Positions 18,220 through 27,288 of a DNA stretch of 64,000 nucleotides are shown piece by piece. The notes beneath the pieces were generated by a model, which searched no databases, was not told the origin of the DNA, and worked only from the letters and a program-made list of their open reading frames with translations. The DNA lies in the NCBI RefSeq assembly GCF_029543085.1, contig NZ_CP119967.1, forward strand, positions 6,269,001 to 6,333,000. Reading direction: 5' to 3'. Numbering within the stretch: position 1 is the stretch's first letter; each line of letters starts with the position of its first letter. Made by a program: the position numbers and the translations under genes. Source of the DNA: Pseudomonas sp. A34-9. Its GTDB lineage: Bacteria > Pseudomonadota > Gammaproteobacteria > Pseudomonadales > Pseudomonadaceae.

Positions 18220-19614
18220 ATGAGCACTGACAAGACCAATCAGTCCTGGGGCGGCCGCTTCAGTGAACCCGTCGACGCCTTCGTCGCCCGCTTCACCGCC
18301 TCCGTCACTTTCGACCAGCGCCTGTATCGCCACGACATCATGGGCTCGATCGCCCACGCCACCATGCTGGCCAAGGTCGGCGTGCTGACCGATGCCGAGC
18401 GCGACAGCATCATCGATGGCCTGAAGACCATTCAGGGCGAAATCGAGGCCGGCCAGTTCGACTGGCGCATCGACCTCGAAGATGTGCACATGAATATCGA
18501 AGCACGCCTGACCGACCGCATTGGCGTCACCGGTAAAAAACTGCACACCGGGCGTAGCCGCAACGACCAGGTCGCCACCGACATCCGCCTGTGGCTGCGT
18601 GACGAAATCGACCTGATCCTCGCCGAAATCACGCGCCTGCAAAAAGGCCTGCTGGAGCAAGCCGAGCGTGAAGCCGCGAGCATCATGCCGGGCTTCACCC
18701 ACCTGCAGACCGCGCAGCCAGTGACTTTCGGGCACCACATGCTGGCCTGGTTCGAAATGCTCAGCCGCGACTACGAGCGTCTGGTCGACTGCCGCAAGCG
18801 CACCAACCGCATGCCACTGGGCAGTGCCGCGCTGGCTGGCACCACCTACCCGATCGACCGCGAATACACCGCGCAACTGCTGGGCTTCGACGCCGTGGGC
18901 GGCAACTCGCTGGACAACGTCTCCGATCGCGACTTCGCCATCGAATTCTGCTCGGCCGCGAGCATCGCGATGATGCACTTGTCGCGCTTCTCCGAAGAGC
19001 TGGTGCTGTGGACCAGCGCGCAGTTCCAGTTCATCGATCTGCCGGACCGCTTCTGCACCGGCAGCTCGATCATGCCGCAAAAGAAAAACCCCGACGTGCC
19101 GGAGCTGGTGCGTGGCAAGACCGGCCGTGTGTTCGGCGCATTGATGGGCCTGCTGACCCTGATGAAGGGCCAGCCGCTGGCCTACAACAAGGACAACCAG
19201 GAAGACAAAGAGCCGCTGTTCGACGCCGCCGATACCCTGCGCGATTCGCTGCGGGCTTTTGCCGACATGATCCCGGCAATCAAACCCAAGCACGCGATCA
19301 TGCGTGAAGCGGCGCTGCGCGGTTTCTCCACCGCGACCGACCTGGCGGATTATCTGGTGCGCCGTGGCCTGCCGTTCCGTGACTGCCACGAAATCGTTGG
19401 TCACGCGGTCAAGTACGGCGTGGACACTGGCAAGGATCTGGCCGAGATGAGCCTGGAAGAACTGCGTCAGTTCAGCGATCAGATCGAGCAGGATGTGTTT
19501 GCCGTGCTGACCCTGGAAGGCTCGGTGAATGCCCGTGACCATATCGGCGGCACTGCGCCGGCGCAGGTCAAGGCTGCCGTGGTGCGTGGCCAGGCGCTGA
19601 TCGCTAGCCGCTAA
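18220..19614 (+). CDS. argH: Argininosuccinate lyase
   Basis: A 464-residue cytosolic enzyme of the usual length that splits argininosuccinate into arginine and fumarate, the last step of arginine synthesis. The start [20 protein letters not shown] and the superfamily signature [12 protein letters not shown] (about residue 280) are clear, along with [13 protein letters not shown] and [16 protein letters not shown] with the catalytic His. Longer in-frame starts exist (18049) but are not family-like. As in PAO1, it is divergent from algR. Confidence 0.97.
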   Translation: MSTDKTNQSWGGRFSEPVDAFVARFTASVTFDQRLYRHDIMGSIAHATMLAKVGVLTDAERDSIIDGLKTIQGEIEAGQFDWRIDLEDVHMNIEARLTDRIGVTGKKLHTGRSRNDQVATDIRLWLRDEIDLILAEITRLQKGLLEQAEREAASIMPGFTHLQTAQPVTFGHHMLAWFEMLSRDYERLVDCRKRTNRMPLGSAALAGTTYPIDREYTAQLLGFDAVGGNSLDNVSDRDFAIEFCSAASIAMMHLSRFSEELVLWTSAQFQFIDLPDRFCTGSSIMPQKKNPDVPELVRGKTGRVFGALMGLLTLMKGQPLAYNKDNQEDKEPLFDAADTLRDSLRAFADMIPAIKPKHAIMREAALRGFSTATDLADYLVRRGLPFRDCHEIVGHAVKYGVDTGKDLAEMSLEELRQFSDQIEQDVFAVLTLEGSVNARDHIGGTAPAQVKAAVVRGQALIASR

Positions 19615-19625
19615 AGATCAAAAGC

Positions 19626-19715
19626 TTCGCGAGCAGGCTCGCTCACACAGGTTTTGCGTCGTACACGTAATCGTGTTTCAGCACACAACCCTGCGGGAGC
19701 GAGCTTGCTCGCGAA
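19626..19715. repeat. REP-type inverted repeat, family B
   Basis: Arms TTCGCGAGCAGGCTCGCTCA... and CCCTGCGGGAGCGAGCTTGC... face each other, about 37 bases apart. Same family as 20821, 25651, 30474, 39143, 48544 and 62410. Confidence 0.85.
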
Positions 19716-19740
19716 TGCAATCTTCAGAACAGCAAAAAAA

Positions 19741-20400
19741 TTACTTCTTGGCAGCGATCATCGCCAAAAACGCCGGCATCGCAGCTTCCTTGTCCGCTGC
19801 AATCTTCTGCACATGCGGATTCTGCTCAAGCCGCTCCAGCAGCGCTTTCGCCTGTGGCATCTCAGCCAGCAAATCGATCCCGAACAGTTTCTGCCCGACC
19901 GCACAGGCCAGCGGCACGCTGTAGAGGAAATACAAATCGGCGATGCTCAAGCTGTCACCCGCCACGTACGGGGCGAACTTGCCATGCCGACCCAGCGCCG
20001 CAAAGCCCAGCAACAGTTCGGCCTTGGTCTTTTCCTTGATCGCATCCGGCAAAGTCACACCGAAAAACGCTTCGCCGTAACAAGCGCGACCCGGCAACTC
20101 GATGTACAACTCGATTTCCTTGGCAATCGCCAGCACCTGCGCGCGCTCGAACGGATCGCTCGGCAGCAGCGGTGTGCCTTTCTGGGTCTGTTCGAGGTAT
20201 TCGAGGATGATCGCCGTTTCGTTGATGAAACCCGCGTCTACGCCCAGCACCGGCACTTTACCGCGCGGGCTGATGGCCAGTGATTCCGGGGTCGGCGCCG
20301 GGTAGAACGTGACTTCCTCGAACGGCAGGCCTTTTTCCAGCAGCGCCAGTTTGACCATGTTGTAGTAGTTGCTGACAGAGAATCCGTAGAGCTTGAGCAT
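19741..20400 (-). CDS. Glutathione S-transferase family protein
   Basis: A 219-residue GST. The N-terminal thioredoxin-like domain starts MLKLYGFSVSNYYNMVKLAL and has the cis-proline segment GKVPVLGVDAGFINETAIIL, where glutathione binds. The C-terminal helical domain includes GDSLSIADLYFLYSVPLA, the usual N-capping box with Asp. Family members conjugate or reduce electrophiles with glutathione; the substrate is unknown. The ATG at 20400 is used rather than the GTG one codon earlier. The gene stands alone between repeat elements and the small acidic gene. Confidence 0.87.
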   Translation of the reverse strand: MLKLYGFSVSNYYNMVKLALLEKGLPFEEVTFYPAPTPESLAISPRGKVPVLGVDAGFINETAIILEYLEQTQKGTPLLPSDPFERAQVLAIAKEIELYIELPGRACYGEAFFGVTLPDAIKEKTKAELLLGFAALGRHGKFAPYVAGDSLSIADLYFLYSVPLACAVGQKLFGIDLLAEMPQAKALLERLEQNPHVQKIAADKEAAMPAFLAMIAAKK

Positions 20401-20523
20401 CACATAGCCTCCAGGCCGTGCGGGGTGGGCAGTGCCTGTTTATAGATCGCTCAGGCGTTTCCCGCCAGCAGCATTACCCACCTGAATGCAGGTAAACTGG
20501 CGCCTTTCCTTAAGGAGCCTGCC

Positions 20524-20808
20524 ATGAGCGAGCCGACAGACATCGATAACGACGAAGAAGAGTTCACCGAGGCTACCTTGATCGAAGCCATCGAGAACCA
20601 GATCGAAAGCGACAACCCGCCAGCCGCCAAAGCGACCTTCAACAAGCTGACCCTGGTAGGCGTTGAGCGCGAAGAGATCCTCAATCTGATGGCCCACGTG
20701 CTGGCCTGCGAAATTGACGCGATGCTCGATGAAGACCGCGCTTTCAATACCGAATGGTACGAAGCGGCGCTGCGTGCATTGCCTGAGTTGCCACCAGAAA
20801 AACAGTAA
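20524..20808 (+). CDS. Small acidic conserved protein of unknown function
   Basis: A 94-residue, strongly acidic protein (MSEPTDIDNDEEEFTEATLI...) predicted to be all-helical, with LIEAIENQIESDNPPAAKATF and REEILNLMAHVLACEIDAML. A perfect ribosome site AAGGAG lies 8 bases before the ATG. I recognise the type as a pseudomonad conserved hypothetical but can assign no family or function. It lies alone between a GST and a repeat element. Confidence 0.78.
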   Translation: MSEPTDIDNDEEEFTEATLIEAIENQIESDNPPAAKATFNKLTLVGVEREEILNLMAHVLACEIDAMLDEDRAFNTEWYEAALRALPELPPEKQ

Positions 20809-20820
20809 CAACACATTCCC

Positions 20821-20912
20821 CCCTGTGGGAGCGAGCTTGCTCGCGAAAGCGGTACATCAGCAAAAACAACGCTGAATGACACACCGCTTTCGCGAGCAAG
20901 CTCGCTCCCACA
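20821..20912. repeat. REP-type inverted repeat, family B
   Basis: CCCTGTGGGAGCGAGCTTGC...CGCGAA faces TTCGCGAGCAAGCTCGCTCC... across about 35 bases. It follows the small acidic gene directly and may protect or end its mRNA. Confidence 0.88.
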
Positions 20913-21067
20913 CAATTTGTCACCCATCTATCCGCCCTGCGCCTGAGCCCCGACTACACTGGAATCCGCCTCAAGACAAAATCCCTGATCTGAGCACTGG
21001 ACATGCCGCAAAAGCGGGTTCACCTTAGGGACGCTGTCGTCCAATTCCTAGAAAGTCTGGAGTCCTT

Positions 21068-21313
21068 ATGTCGCTTACCCCTGAGTTGGTTGCCGAACTG
21101 GAAGTCCTCGCACTCTTTCCCCTGGACAGTTCCCAGGAAGGTTTGAAAATTCATCAGACCGCTGCCCCGAAACATATTTCTGCCGCCAAACGCCTCTTTG
21201 AAAAAGAACTCACCGACCAGCCCGATGGCGGGTATCTGACCAGCCTCGGTCGCGACGCCGCACAAAATGTGCAAACCGTGCTGACCATTCTGAGAGAGCA
21301 AGAAACCGCCTGA
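21068..21313 (+). CDS. TIGR02647 family protein
   Basis: An 81-residue protein, MSLTPELVAELEVLALFPLD onward, matching the short TIGR02647 family found in pseudomonads and related bacteria. Features seen are SQEGLKIHQTAAPKHISAAK, a LTDQPDGGYLTSLGRDAAQN segment and a C-terminal helix VQTVLTILREQE. No enzymatic motif. Ribosome site GGAG sits before the ATG. It is followed by cyaA after about 180 bases. Confidence 0.87.
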   Translation: MSLTPELVAELEVLALFPLDSSQEGLKIHQTAAPKHISAAKRLFEKELTDQPDGGYLTSLGRDAAQNVQTVLTILREQETA

Positions 21314-21496
21314 TTCCCCCTGACGTCGCCCACGGGAACTCCTGCCACGGGATTTCCGCGGGCCTGCCCGGTCGCCCGCGATAGAAATCTGACGTCAAAA
21401 AACAAATTCAGCTTAAAAGTCCAACCGCGCAAAGGCTAAACTGCCTCCCATTCCGAGACCCTCTTCGTCCGAGCCTGCGAGCCGGTTTGAGCTGAC

Positions 21497-24340
21497 ATGA
21501 CGCGCACCCACGAAATCCGCCCCGACCTGGACGAAGGCATCGACCGCAAGGTTCTCAGCCAGCTGCGCGCGCGTTTTCTCAAACTCAATGAAGGCCGCCT
21601 GGGCCGCGCCCTCGAAGGGTTGTCGCCACGCCAACAGAGCGTACTGACGCTGTTGCCACTATTCTTCCACGTCAATCATCCGCTGCTGCCAGGTTACGTC
21701 TCGGGCATTACGCCGGCCGGCCTGTCGAATTACGAGCCGGACGCCTCGGTACTGGCCGAAGCCCAGCGCCTGACCCGTTCGTTCTCCTACAAGCCGCGCC
21801 ACGGCAGCAACCCGCCACGACCGATTCACGGCCTGTTCCTGATGGGCAGCCTCGGCACGTTGGCGCAGGCCGATCAGAGTGACATGGACGTGTGGGTTTG
21901 CCACGCGCCGGACCTGAGCGAAAGCGAACTCGCCGAATTGAGCAAGAAATGCCAGTTGCTTGAAACCTGGGCCGCGAGCCAGGGCGCCGAGGCGCATTTC
22001 TTTCTGATCGACCCGGTGCGCTTCGTCAAAGGCGAACGCGACACCCGGCTCAGCTCGGAAAACTGCGGTACCACCCAACACTATCTGCTGCTGGACGAGT
22101 TTTACCGCACCGCGATCTGGCTGGCCGGGCGCACACCCATCTGGTGGCTGGTGCCGGTTTACGAAGAAACCGCCTACGACCTCTACACCCATACCCTGCT
22201 GTCCAAGCGCTTTATCCGCGCCGACGAAACCCTCGACCTTGGCCATCTGGCGAGAATTCCGCCCGGCGAGTTCATCGGCGCCGGATTGTGGCAGTTGTTC
22301 AAGGGCATCGAATCGCCGTACAAATCGGTGCTCAAACTGCTGCTGACCGAGGTCTACGCCAGCGAACACCCGCAGGTGCAGTGCCTGAGCCTGCGCTTCA
22401 AAAAAGCCGTGTTCGCCAATCAGCTTGATCTCGATGAGCTGGACCCGTACATGGTCGTGTACCGGCGCATCGAGGAATACCTCACCGCACGCAACGAACC
22501 GGAACGGCTGGAACTGGTGCGCCGCGCGCTGTACCTGAAGGTCAACCGCAAGCTCACCGGCAACAGCCGCACCCAGAGCTGGCAACGTTCGTTGCTGGAG
22601 CGGCTGGCCAGCGAATGGCATTGGGACCAGCGGCAACTGACGCTGCTCGACAGCCGCAGCCAATGGAAAGTCCGTCAGGTCAGCGCCGAACGCCGCGCGC
22701 TGGTCAATGAGCTGAACTACAGCTACCGCTTCCTCACCCAGTTCGCCCGCACCGAACAGACGGTCAGCCTGATCAACAAACGTGATCTCAATGTGCTCGG
22801 CCGCCGGCTCTATGCCGCCTTCGAACGCAAGGCCGACAAGGTCGAGTTCATCAACCCCGGCATCGCCCCGGATCTGGCCGAAGACACCCTGACCCTGGTG
22901 CAGTCGCGCAACAAAAAGGAACCGGGGCAGACCCAATGGGGCCTCTATAACGGCAGCCTCACGGCACTTGAGTGGGAACACTTCGCGCCGATCAAGCGCA
23001 GCCGCGAATTGCTCGAACTGCTGACCTGGTGTCACCGCAACGGCGTGATCGACAGCAGCACCCGCCTCGCTTTGCATCCCGGCACCAGCGACCTCAGCGA
23101 ATTCGAGCTGTTCAACCTGCTCGGTAGCCTGCAACAGTGCATCGCCCTGCCCTTGCCCACCGTTGCCGAAGAGCCATTGCTGCGTGCAGCGGTGCCGAGC
23201 GAAGTGCTGATGCTGGTCAACGTCGGGATTGATCCACTCAAGCATCACCGCGACCTCAACATCCTGATGACCACCGAGCGCACCGACTCGCTGAGTTACG
23301 CCGGCGTGCGCGAAAACCTCGTGCTGACGCTGGATCAGGTCACGCTCAACAGCTGGAACGAAGTGCTGGTCAACCGCTTCGACGGCCCGCATGCCCTGCT
23401 CGATTGCCTGCGCGATTACTTGAACAATCTGCCGCGCGGCCCCTTGCAACCGTCGTTGAAGGTGCGTTGTTTCTGCCACAACCGCGCGCAGTTCATTGCC
23501 CGTCGCGTCGAGGAAATCGTCGACACCGCGCAGAATCTGCTGCTCAGCGAGTTGAACCACCGCTACCTGATTCAGGTGCAGCAGCATTATCACGTGCTGG
23601 AATTGGTGCCGGGCCAGGTCAACCACGTCGCGCTCGCCACCCTGCCGGCGTTGTTCGATTACCTCGGTGAAGAGCAGCCGCGTTACAGCCCGCTACATCT
23701 GGACCCGATGGCGCTGGAGGAACATGACCTTGCGCTGATTTTGCCGATGGGCCGGCCGGAGTGCATTCAGGTGTTCTATCGGATCACCGAACAGCAGGCA
23801 CAGCTGTACGTGCTGGATGAGTTCAACGCACTGTGGCAGCAACATTTGCCTTATCACGACGAGCAGAGTTTGCTGGTGCCGTTGCAGCGCTTCCTGCAAT
23901 CAATTCTGTTTCGCCGCGAAGCGGTGCTACCGATGGACGCCGGTCCCGATGGCCGCCTCGAAACTTTGTATTACCAGTTATTACCTTCGGGTCCGGGGCG
24001 CGCGCGAAGGGTCGAAGCGCGGCCGGCACCGCAGACGCCAGTGAACAAGCCGTTCTACGACGTGCAGGCGATCGTCGGCAAAGCCGCACCGGGCGAAGTG
24101 CAGGTCACCCTGTATTGCAATCAACGGGAATTCAGCGAGCTGGAACATGGCGACCAGCTGTTCAGCGTGGTCGCCCGGGAGATTGTCGAGCAGCGCCGCG
24201 AGAGCGAACGCTATCGCTGCTACATCACCGACCTCGACCTTTCAGGCCTGCTCGGTGACGGGCAAAGTTCAAGCAATCTGTATCTGCGTTACAAGGCTGA
24301 CCTGGAGCGCGCTCTGAACGAGGCACTCGAACAGGTCTGA
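21497..24340 (+). CDS. cyaA: Class I adenylate cyclase
   Basis: A 947-residue class I cyclase that makes cAMP. The catalytic N-terminal half has the nucleotidyltransferase motif GSLGTLAQADQSDMDVWVC (about residue 117-135; Gly-Ser and the paired Asp residues), followed by KCQLLETWAASQGAEAHFFL, SENCGTTQHYLLLDEFYRT and TPIWWLVPVYEE. The C-terminal regulatory half (from about 540) is less conserved. In pseudomonads CyaA makes part of the cAMP for Vfr. The ATG at 21497 gives the typical MTRTHEIRPDLDEGI start. It ends six bases from the convergent rnk stop with no terminator between. Confidence 0.94.
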   Translation: MTRTHEIRPDLDEGIDRKVLSQLRARFLKLNEGRLGRALEGLSPRQQSVLTLLPLFFHVNHPLLPGYVSGITPAGLSNYEPDASVLAEAQRLTRSFSYKPRHGSNPPRPIHGLFLMGSLGTLAQADQSDMDVWVCHAPDLSESELAELSKKCQLLETWAASQGAEAHFFLIDPVRFVKGERDTRLSSENCGTTQHYLLLDEFYRTAIWLAGRTPIWWLVPVYEETAYDLYTHTLLSKRFIRADETLDLGHLARIPPGEFIGAGLWQLFKGIESPYKSVLKLLLTEVYASEHPQVQCLSLRFKKAVFANQLDLDELDPYMVVYRRIEEYLTARNEPERLELVRRALYLKVNRKLTGNSRTQSWQRSLLERLASEWHWDQRQLTLLDSRSQWKVRQVSAERRALVNELNYSYRFLTQFARTEQTVSLINKRDLNVLGRRLYAAFERKADKVEFINPGIAPDLAEDTLTLVQSRNKKEPGQTQWGLYNGSLTALEWEHFAPIKRSRELLELLTWCHRNGVIDSSTRLALHPGTSDLSEFELFNLLGSLQQCIALPLPTVAEEPLLRAAVPSEVLMLVNVGIDPLKHHRDLNILMTTERTDSLSYAGVRENLVLTLDQVTLNSWNEVLVNRFDGPHALLDCLRDYLNNLPRGPLQPSLKVRCFCHNRAQFIARRVEEIVDTAQNLLLSELNHRYLIQVQQHYHVLELVPGQVNHVALATLPALFDYLGEEQPRYSPLHLDPMALEEHDLALILPMGRPECIQVFYRITEQQAQLYVLDEFNALWQQHLPYHDEQSLLVPLQRFLQSILFRREAVLPMDAGPDGRLETLYYQLLPSGPGRARRVEARPAPQTPVNKPFYDVQAIVGKAAPGEVQVTLYCNQREFSELEHGDQLFSVVAREIVEQRRESERYRCYITDLDLSGLLGDGQSSSNLYLRYKADLERALNEALEQV

Positions 24341-24346
24341 GGCGGG

Positions 24347-24757
24347 TTACTCGCGGAAATCACCGCCGTTGGCCGGCTGCGATTCGACTTCGAGCAAGGT
24401 CAGTTTGAGGGTCTTGCCACCCGGTGCCGGCCAGTCGATGTGCTGACCGACTTTCAGGCCCAGCAGCGCACTGCCGACCGGAGCCAGAATGGAAATCTTG
24501 CCTTCGTCGGCATTGGCATCCTTGGGATAGACCAGCGTCAAGTGGTAGTCCTTGCCACTGCCTTCTTCACGGCAATGTACGCGGGAATTCATCGTCACGA
24601 CATCGGCGGGCACTTCATCGTGGCCGACCACGGTGTCGGCGCGGTCCAGCTCGGTTTGCAGCGCAATCACGCCCGGCAGCGAGTCATCCAGGCTGTCGAT
24701 CAGGCGCTCCAGACGTTGTACGTCCAGACGGGTAAGGGTGATGGAAGGTGCGGTCAT
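24347..24757 (-). CDS. rnk: Rnk, nucleoside diphosphate kinase regulator
   Basis: A 136-residue protein with a short N-terminal coiled coil (LTRLDVQRLERLIDSLDD) and a C-terminal GreA-like FKBP-fold domain: VTMNSRVHCREEGSGKDYHL, LVYPKDANADEGKISILAPVG, SALLGLKVGQHIDWPAPGGK. Rnk binds RNA polymerase near the secondary channel without GreA's cleavage activity, and in P. aeruginosa it can substitute for AlgR2 in controlling nucleoside diphosphate kinase. The start MTAPSITLTRL at 24757 is preferred to an ATG ten codons upstream. Confidence 0.92.
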   Translation of the reverse strand: MTAPSITLTRLDVQRLERLIDSLDDSLPGVIALQTELDRADTVVGHDEVPADVVTMNSRVHCREEGSGKDYHLTLVYPKDANADEGKISILAPVGSALLGLKVGQHIDWPAPGGKTLKLTLLEVESQPANGGDFRE

Positions 24758-24796
24758 GATCCGGGCAGACTCCTTTCTTCTGCACACAAAAAAAGC

Positions 24797-24824
24797 AAAA
24801 CCCCGCCAAAAAAGACGGGGTTTT
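24797..24824 (-). terminator. Terminator of the cyaY transcript
   Basis: Stem AAAACCCCG/CGGGGTTTT with an A-rich loop. On the minus strand it is followed by TTTTGCTTTTTTT, so it should stop transcription arriving from cyaY and the DUF1289 gene before rnk. Confidence 0.8.
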
Positions 24825-24901
24825 CACCAAGCCTCGATGGGTTGAGGCGTGTTCGGACACTATCACAGCTCAAAAAATATACAAGTCACCCACCCGGCCA
24901 G

Positions 24902-24990
24902 CCCTGTAGCAGCTGCCGCAGGCTGCGATCTTTTGACCTTGAATCTTTAAACGCAAAAGATCGCAGCCTTCGGTAGCTCTTACATTGAGC
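24902..24990. repeat. REP-type inverted repeat, family A, overlapping a stop codon
   Basis: Arms CCCTGTAGCAGCTGCCGCAG...GATC and GATCGCAGCCTTCGGTAGCT...TTACA, somewhat decayed. The right arm covers the TAA stop (24980-24982) of the DUF1289 gene. Confidence 0.75.
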
Positions 24991-25201
24991 AATTGCGGCG
25001 TTCGGCGGCCTGGGCGCAGATGATCCGGCGGCGTTGATCGTCCGCCGAGCGCCACTCTCTGATGTCTTCAACATGCCGAAAACAGCCGAGGCAAACCTTT
25101 TGTTCGTCCAGTCGGCACACCCCGCTGCACGGCGAAGGCACTGCCGGGCTGATGTTGCTGTAAAGCGGCTTGGGTGGACGAACGGGCGCGGTGTCAGTCA
25201 C
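24980..25201 (-). CDS. DUF1289 domain protein
   Basis: A 73-residue protein. The core SPCSGVCRLDEQKVCLGCFR and VEDIREWRSADDQRRRII is the DUF1289 pattern: four cysteines in CxxxC...CxxC spacing that could bind a metal. I chose the GTG at 25201, four bases after the cyaY stop, because it opens V-TDTAPVRPPKPLYSN and because upstream sequence is cyaY coding DNA read in another frame. The function is unknown. It is very likely co-transcribed with cyaY. A repeat element overlaps its 3' end, so the last residues may be atypical. Confidence 0.78.
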   Translation of the reverse strand: MTDTAPVRPPKPLYSNISPAVPSPCSGVCRLDEQKVCLGCFRHVEDIREWRSADDQRRRIICAQAAERRNCSM

Positions 25202-25205
25202 GAAA

Positions 25206-25538
25206 TCACAGACCTTCGAAATCGAAATCAGCGTCGGCCTGTTGCTTGACGATGCGCTCAAGCATTTCGCCCAACTGCTCTTCGCTCTTGTCGCACATCC
25301 AGCGTTCGCTCTCTTCGTCGTAGTCGAAGTGGAAACCACCGGACACCGCCGCCAGCCACAGCTGACGCAGCGGCTCCTGGCGGCTGAAGATCAGCTGCGA
25401 GCCGTTTTCGAACTTGACGGTGAGCACACCGGCCGAGTTCTCCATGTCGATATCCAGATCGCTTTCGTCAAAGATGTCTTCCAGTTTTTCCTGGGTTTCA
25501 TCGACCAGATCGTGAAAACGGGCTTCGGACAAACTCAT
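25206..25538 (-). CDS. cyaY: Frataxin-like iron donor CyaY
   Basis: A 110-residue frataxin homologue, MSLSEARFHDLVDETQEKLE onward, with the acidic ridge (DIFDESDLDIDMENS) used for iron binding, followed by the beta sheet segments GVLTVKFENGSQLIFSRQEP, LRQLWLAAVSGGFHFDYDEE and RWMCDKSEEQLGEMLERIV. The family modulates iron-sulfur cluster assembly in the cytosol. It lies in its usual pseudomonad place, divergent from lptM-lysA. Confidence 0.95.
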   Translation of the reverse strand: MSLSEARFHDLVDETQEKLEDIFDESDLDIDMENSAGVLTVKFENGSQLIFSRQEPLRQLWLAAVSGGFHFDYDEESERWMCDKSEEQLGEMLERIVKQQADADFDFEGL

Positions 25539-25650
25539 TGCGGCAACCTCAAAAAATGTCTGATCAGGCTCAAGCGCCGAAAGATACGGACGCTTCTGGC
25601 CGATTGCAAAGATTAACGACCAAGCACCCGTTGCCCCATACAACGCCGAA

Positions 25651-25744
25651 CCCTGTGGGAGCGAGCCTGCTCGCGAATGGCCGGCACATTCAACATTATG
25701 GCTGGCTGACATACCGCATTCGCGAGCAGGCTCGCTCCCACAGG
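25651..25744. repeat. REP-type inverted repeat, family B
   Basis: CCCTGTGGGAGCGAGCCTGC...CGCGAA and TTCGCGAGCAGGCTCGCTCC...CAGGG, near-perfect arms about 40 bases apart, between cyaY and lptM. Confidence 0.88.
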
Positions 25745-25854
25745 GAATCATGCGCTTCTCGGGAGCCCCGCCGGACGGGAACCCCCTCGCATAGGCAAGC
25801 TGCCGGGTGGCCGGTATACTCCGGCGCAATTAACGCATTTTCAAGGATTTCGCC

Positions 25855-26028
25855 ATGAAGCGCCTGATCTCTTCCCTTGCTGCGCTCGTCGCGGTTGCCT
25901 GCCTCGTTTCGGCCTGTGGTCAAAAAGGCCCGCTGTACCTGCCGGATGACGATCAGGACCCGGCCGAGCAAGCCCAGTCTTCGCAGAAGCAGCCGTCCAA
26001 AGCTCACAAGCACGACGTTTACCAATAA
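25855..26028 (+). CDS. lptM: LptM (YifL/LppL), small outer-membrane lipoprotein
   Basis: A 57-residue lipoprotein, shorter than most cut-offs. The signal peptide [21 protein letters not shown] has a VSAC lipobox, followed directly by the family motif [12 protein letters not shown] and a disordered tail. LptM/YifL proteins associate with the LptD-LptE lipopolysaccharide translocon and help LptD mature. As in other gammaproteobacteria it is encoded directly before lysA (10 bases). AAGGATTTCGCC precedes the ATG and supplies the ribosome site. Confidence 0.92.
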   Translation: MKRLISSLAALVAVACLVSACGQKGPLYLPDDDQDPAEQAQSSQKQPSKAHKHDVYQ

Positions 26029-26037
26029 GGGATCGCC

Positions 26038-27285
26038 ATGGACGCTTTTAACTACCGTGGCGGGGAGCTGTTCGCGGAAGGTGTGGCGCTGTCCGCCATC
26101 GCCGAGCGCTTCGGCACGCCCACCTATGTTTACTCGCGCGCGCACATCGAGGCTCAGTATCTGGCTTACGCCGATGCCTTGGCCGGCATGCCGCACCTGG
26201 TTTGCTTTGCGGTCAAAGCCAACTCCAACCTCGGCGTGCTGAATGTCCTGGCCCGCCTCGGTGCCGGTTTTGACATCGTTTCCCGTGGCGAGCTGGAACG
26301 CGTACTCGCCGCCGGCGGCAGCGCTGACAAGATCGTCTTCTCCGGTGTCGGCAAGACCCGTGACGACATGCGTCGCGCACTGGAAGTCGGCGTGCACTGC
26401 TTCAACGTCGAATCCACCGACGAGCTGGAACGCCTGCAAGTGGTTGCCGCCGAACTGGGCGTTCGCGCACCGGTGTCGCTGCGCGTGAACCCGGACGTCG
26501 ATGCCGGCACCCACCCGTACATTTCTACCGGTCTCAAAGAGAACAAGTTCGGCATCGCCATTGCCGACGCCGAAGACGTGTACGTGCGCGCAGCCCATCT
26601 GCCGAACCTGGAAGTGGTCGGCGTTGATTGCCACATCGGTTCGCAACTGACCACGCTTCCGCCATTCCTCGATGCCCTTGACCGTCTGCTGGATCTGGTC
26701 GACCGTCTCGGCGATTGCGGCATTCACCTGCGCCACATCGATCTCGGTGGTGGTTTGGGTGTGCGTTATCGCGATGAAGAGCCGCCATTGGCTGCCGACT
26801 ACATCAAAGCGGTGCGCGAGCGTTTGAACGGCCGTGATCTGGCGCTGGTATTCGAGCCAGGCCGTTTCATCGTTGCCAATGCCGGCGTGCTGCTGACGCA
26901 GGTCGAGTACCTCAAGCACACCGAGCACAAAGATTTTGCCATCGTCGATGCAGCGATGAACGACCTGATCCGCCCGGCACTGTATCAGGCGTGGATGGAC
27001 GTTACCGCGGTCAAGCCGCGCGAGAGCGCTGCACGCAAATACGACATCGTCGGCCCGATCTGCGAAACCGGCGACTTCCTCGCCAAGGATCGCGAATTGG
27101 CCCTGGCCGAAGGCGATCTGCTGGCCGTGCATTCGGCCGGTGCCTACGGCTTTGTGATGAGTTCCAACTACAACACTCGTGGCCGTGCCGCTGAAGTGTT
27201 GGTAGACGGTGACCAGGTTTTTGAAGTGCGCCGCCGCGAAACCGTGGCTGAGCTGTTTGCCGGCGAAAGCCTGCTGCCGGAGTAA
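26038..27285 (+). CDS. lysA: Diaminopimelate decarboxylase
   Basis: A 415-residue PLP enzyme that makes L-lysine from meso-diaminopimelate. The PLP lysine is in CFAVKANSNLGVL (about residue 60), followed by the glycine-rich phosphate loop HIDLGGGLGVRY, the substrate-binding EPGRFIVANAG, CETGDFLAKDR with the active-site Cys, and HSAGAYGFVMSSNYN near the C-terminus. All family positions I can check are present. It is second in the lptM-lysA-dapF-DUF484-xerC-HAD unit. Confidence 0.97.
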   Translation: MDAFNYRGGELFAEGVALSAIAERFGTPTYVYSRAHIEAQYLAYADALAGMPHLVCFAVKANSNLGVLNVLARLGAGFDIVSRGELERVLAAGGSADKIVFSGVGKTRDDMRRALEVGVHCFNVESTDELERLQVVAAELGVRAPVSLRVNPDVDAGTHPYISTGLKENKFGIAIADAEDVYVRAAHLPNLEVVGVDCHIGSQLTTLPPFLDALDRLLDLVDRLGDCGIHLRHIDLGGGLGVRYRDEEPPLAADYIKAVRERLNGRDLALVFEPGRFIVANAGVLLTQVEYLKHTEHKDFAIVDAAMNDLIRPALYQAWMDVTAVKPRESAARKYDIVGPICETGDFLAKDRELALAEGDLLAVHSAGAYGFVMSSNYNTRGRAAEVLVDGDQVFEVRRRETVAELFAGESLLPE

Positions 27286-27288
27286 CCC

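Noticed and set aside
17933..18223. 96-codon plus-strand frame in the algR-argH gap
   Set aside because: No ribosome site or family pattern; it crosses the argH start in another frame.
20821..20912. Repeated palindromes as a possible CRISPR array
   Set aside because: Arms occur in facing pairs scattered through the genome, with no regular spacers and no cas genes.
21659..23626. 655-codon frame opposite cyaA
   Set aside because: Shadow of the high-GC cyaA sequence; no family motif, whereas cyaA has full catalytic motifs.
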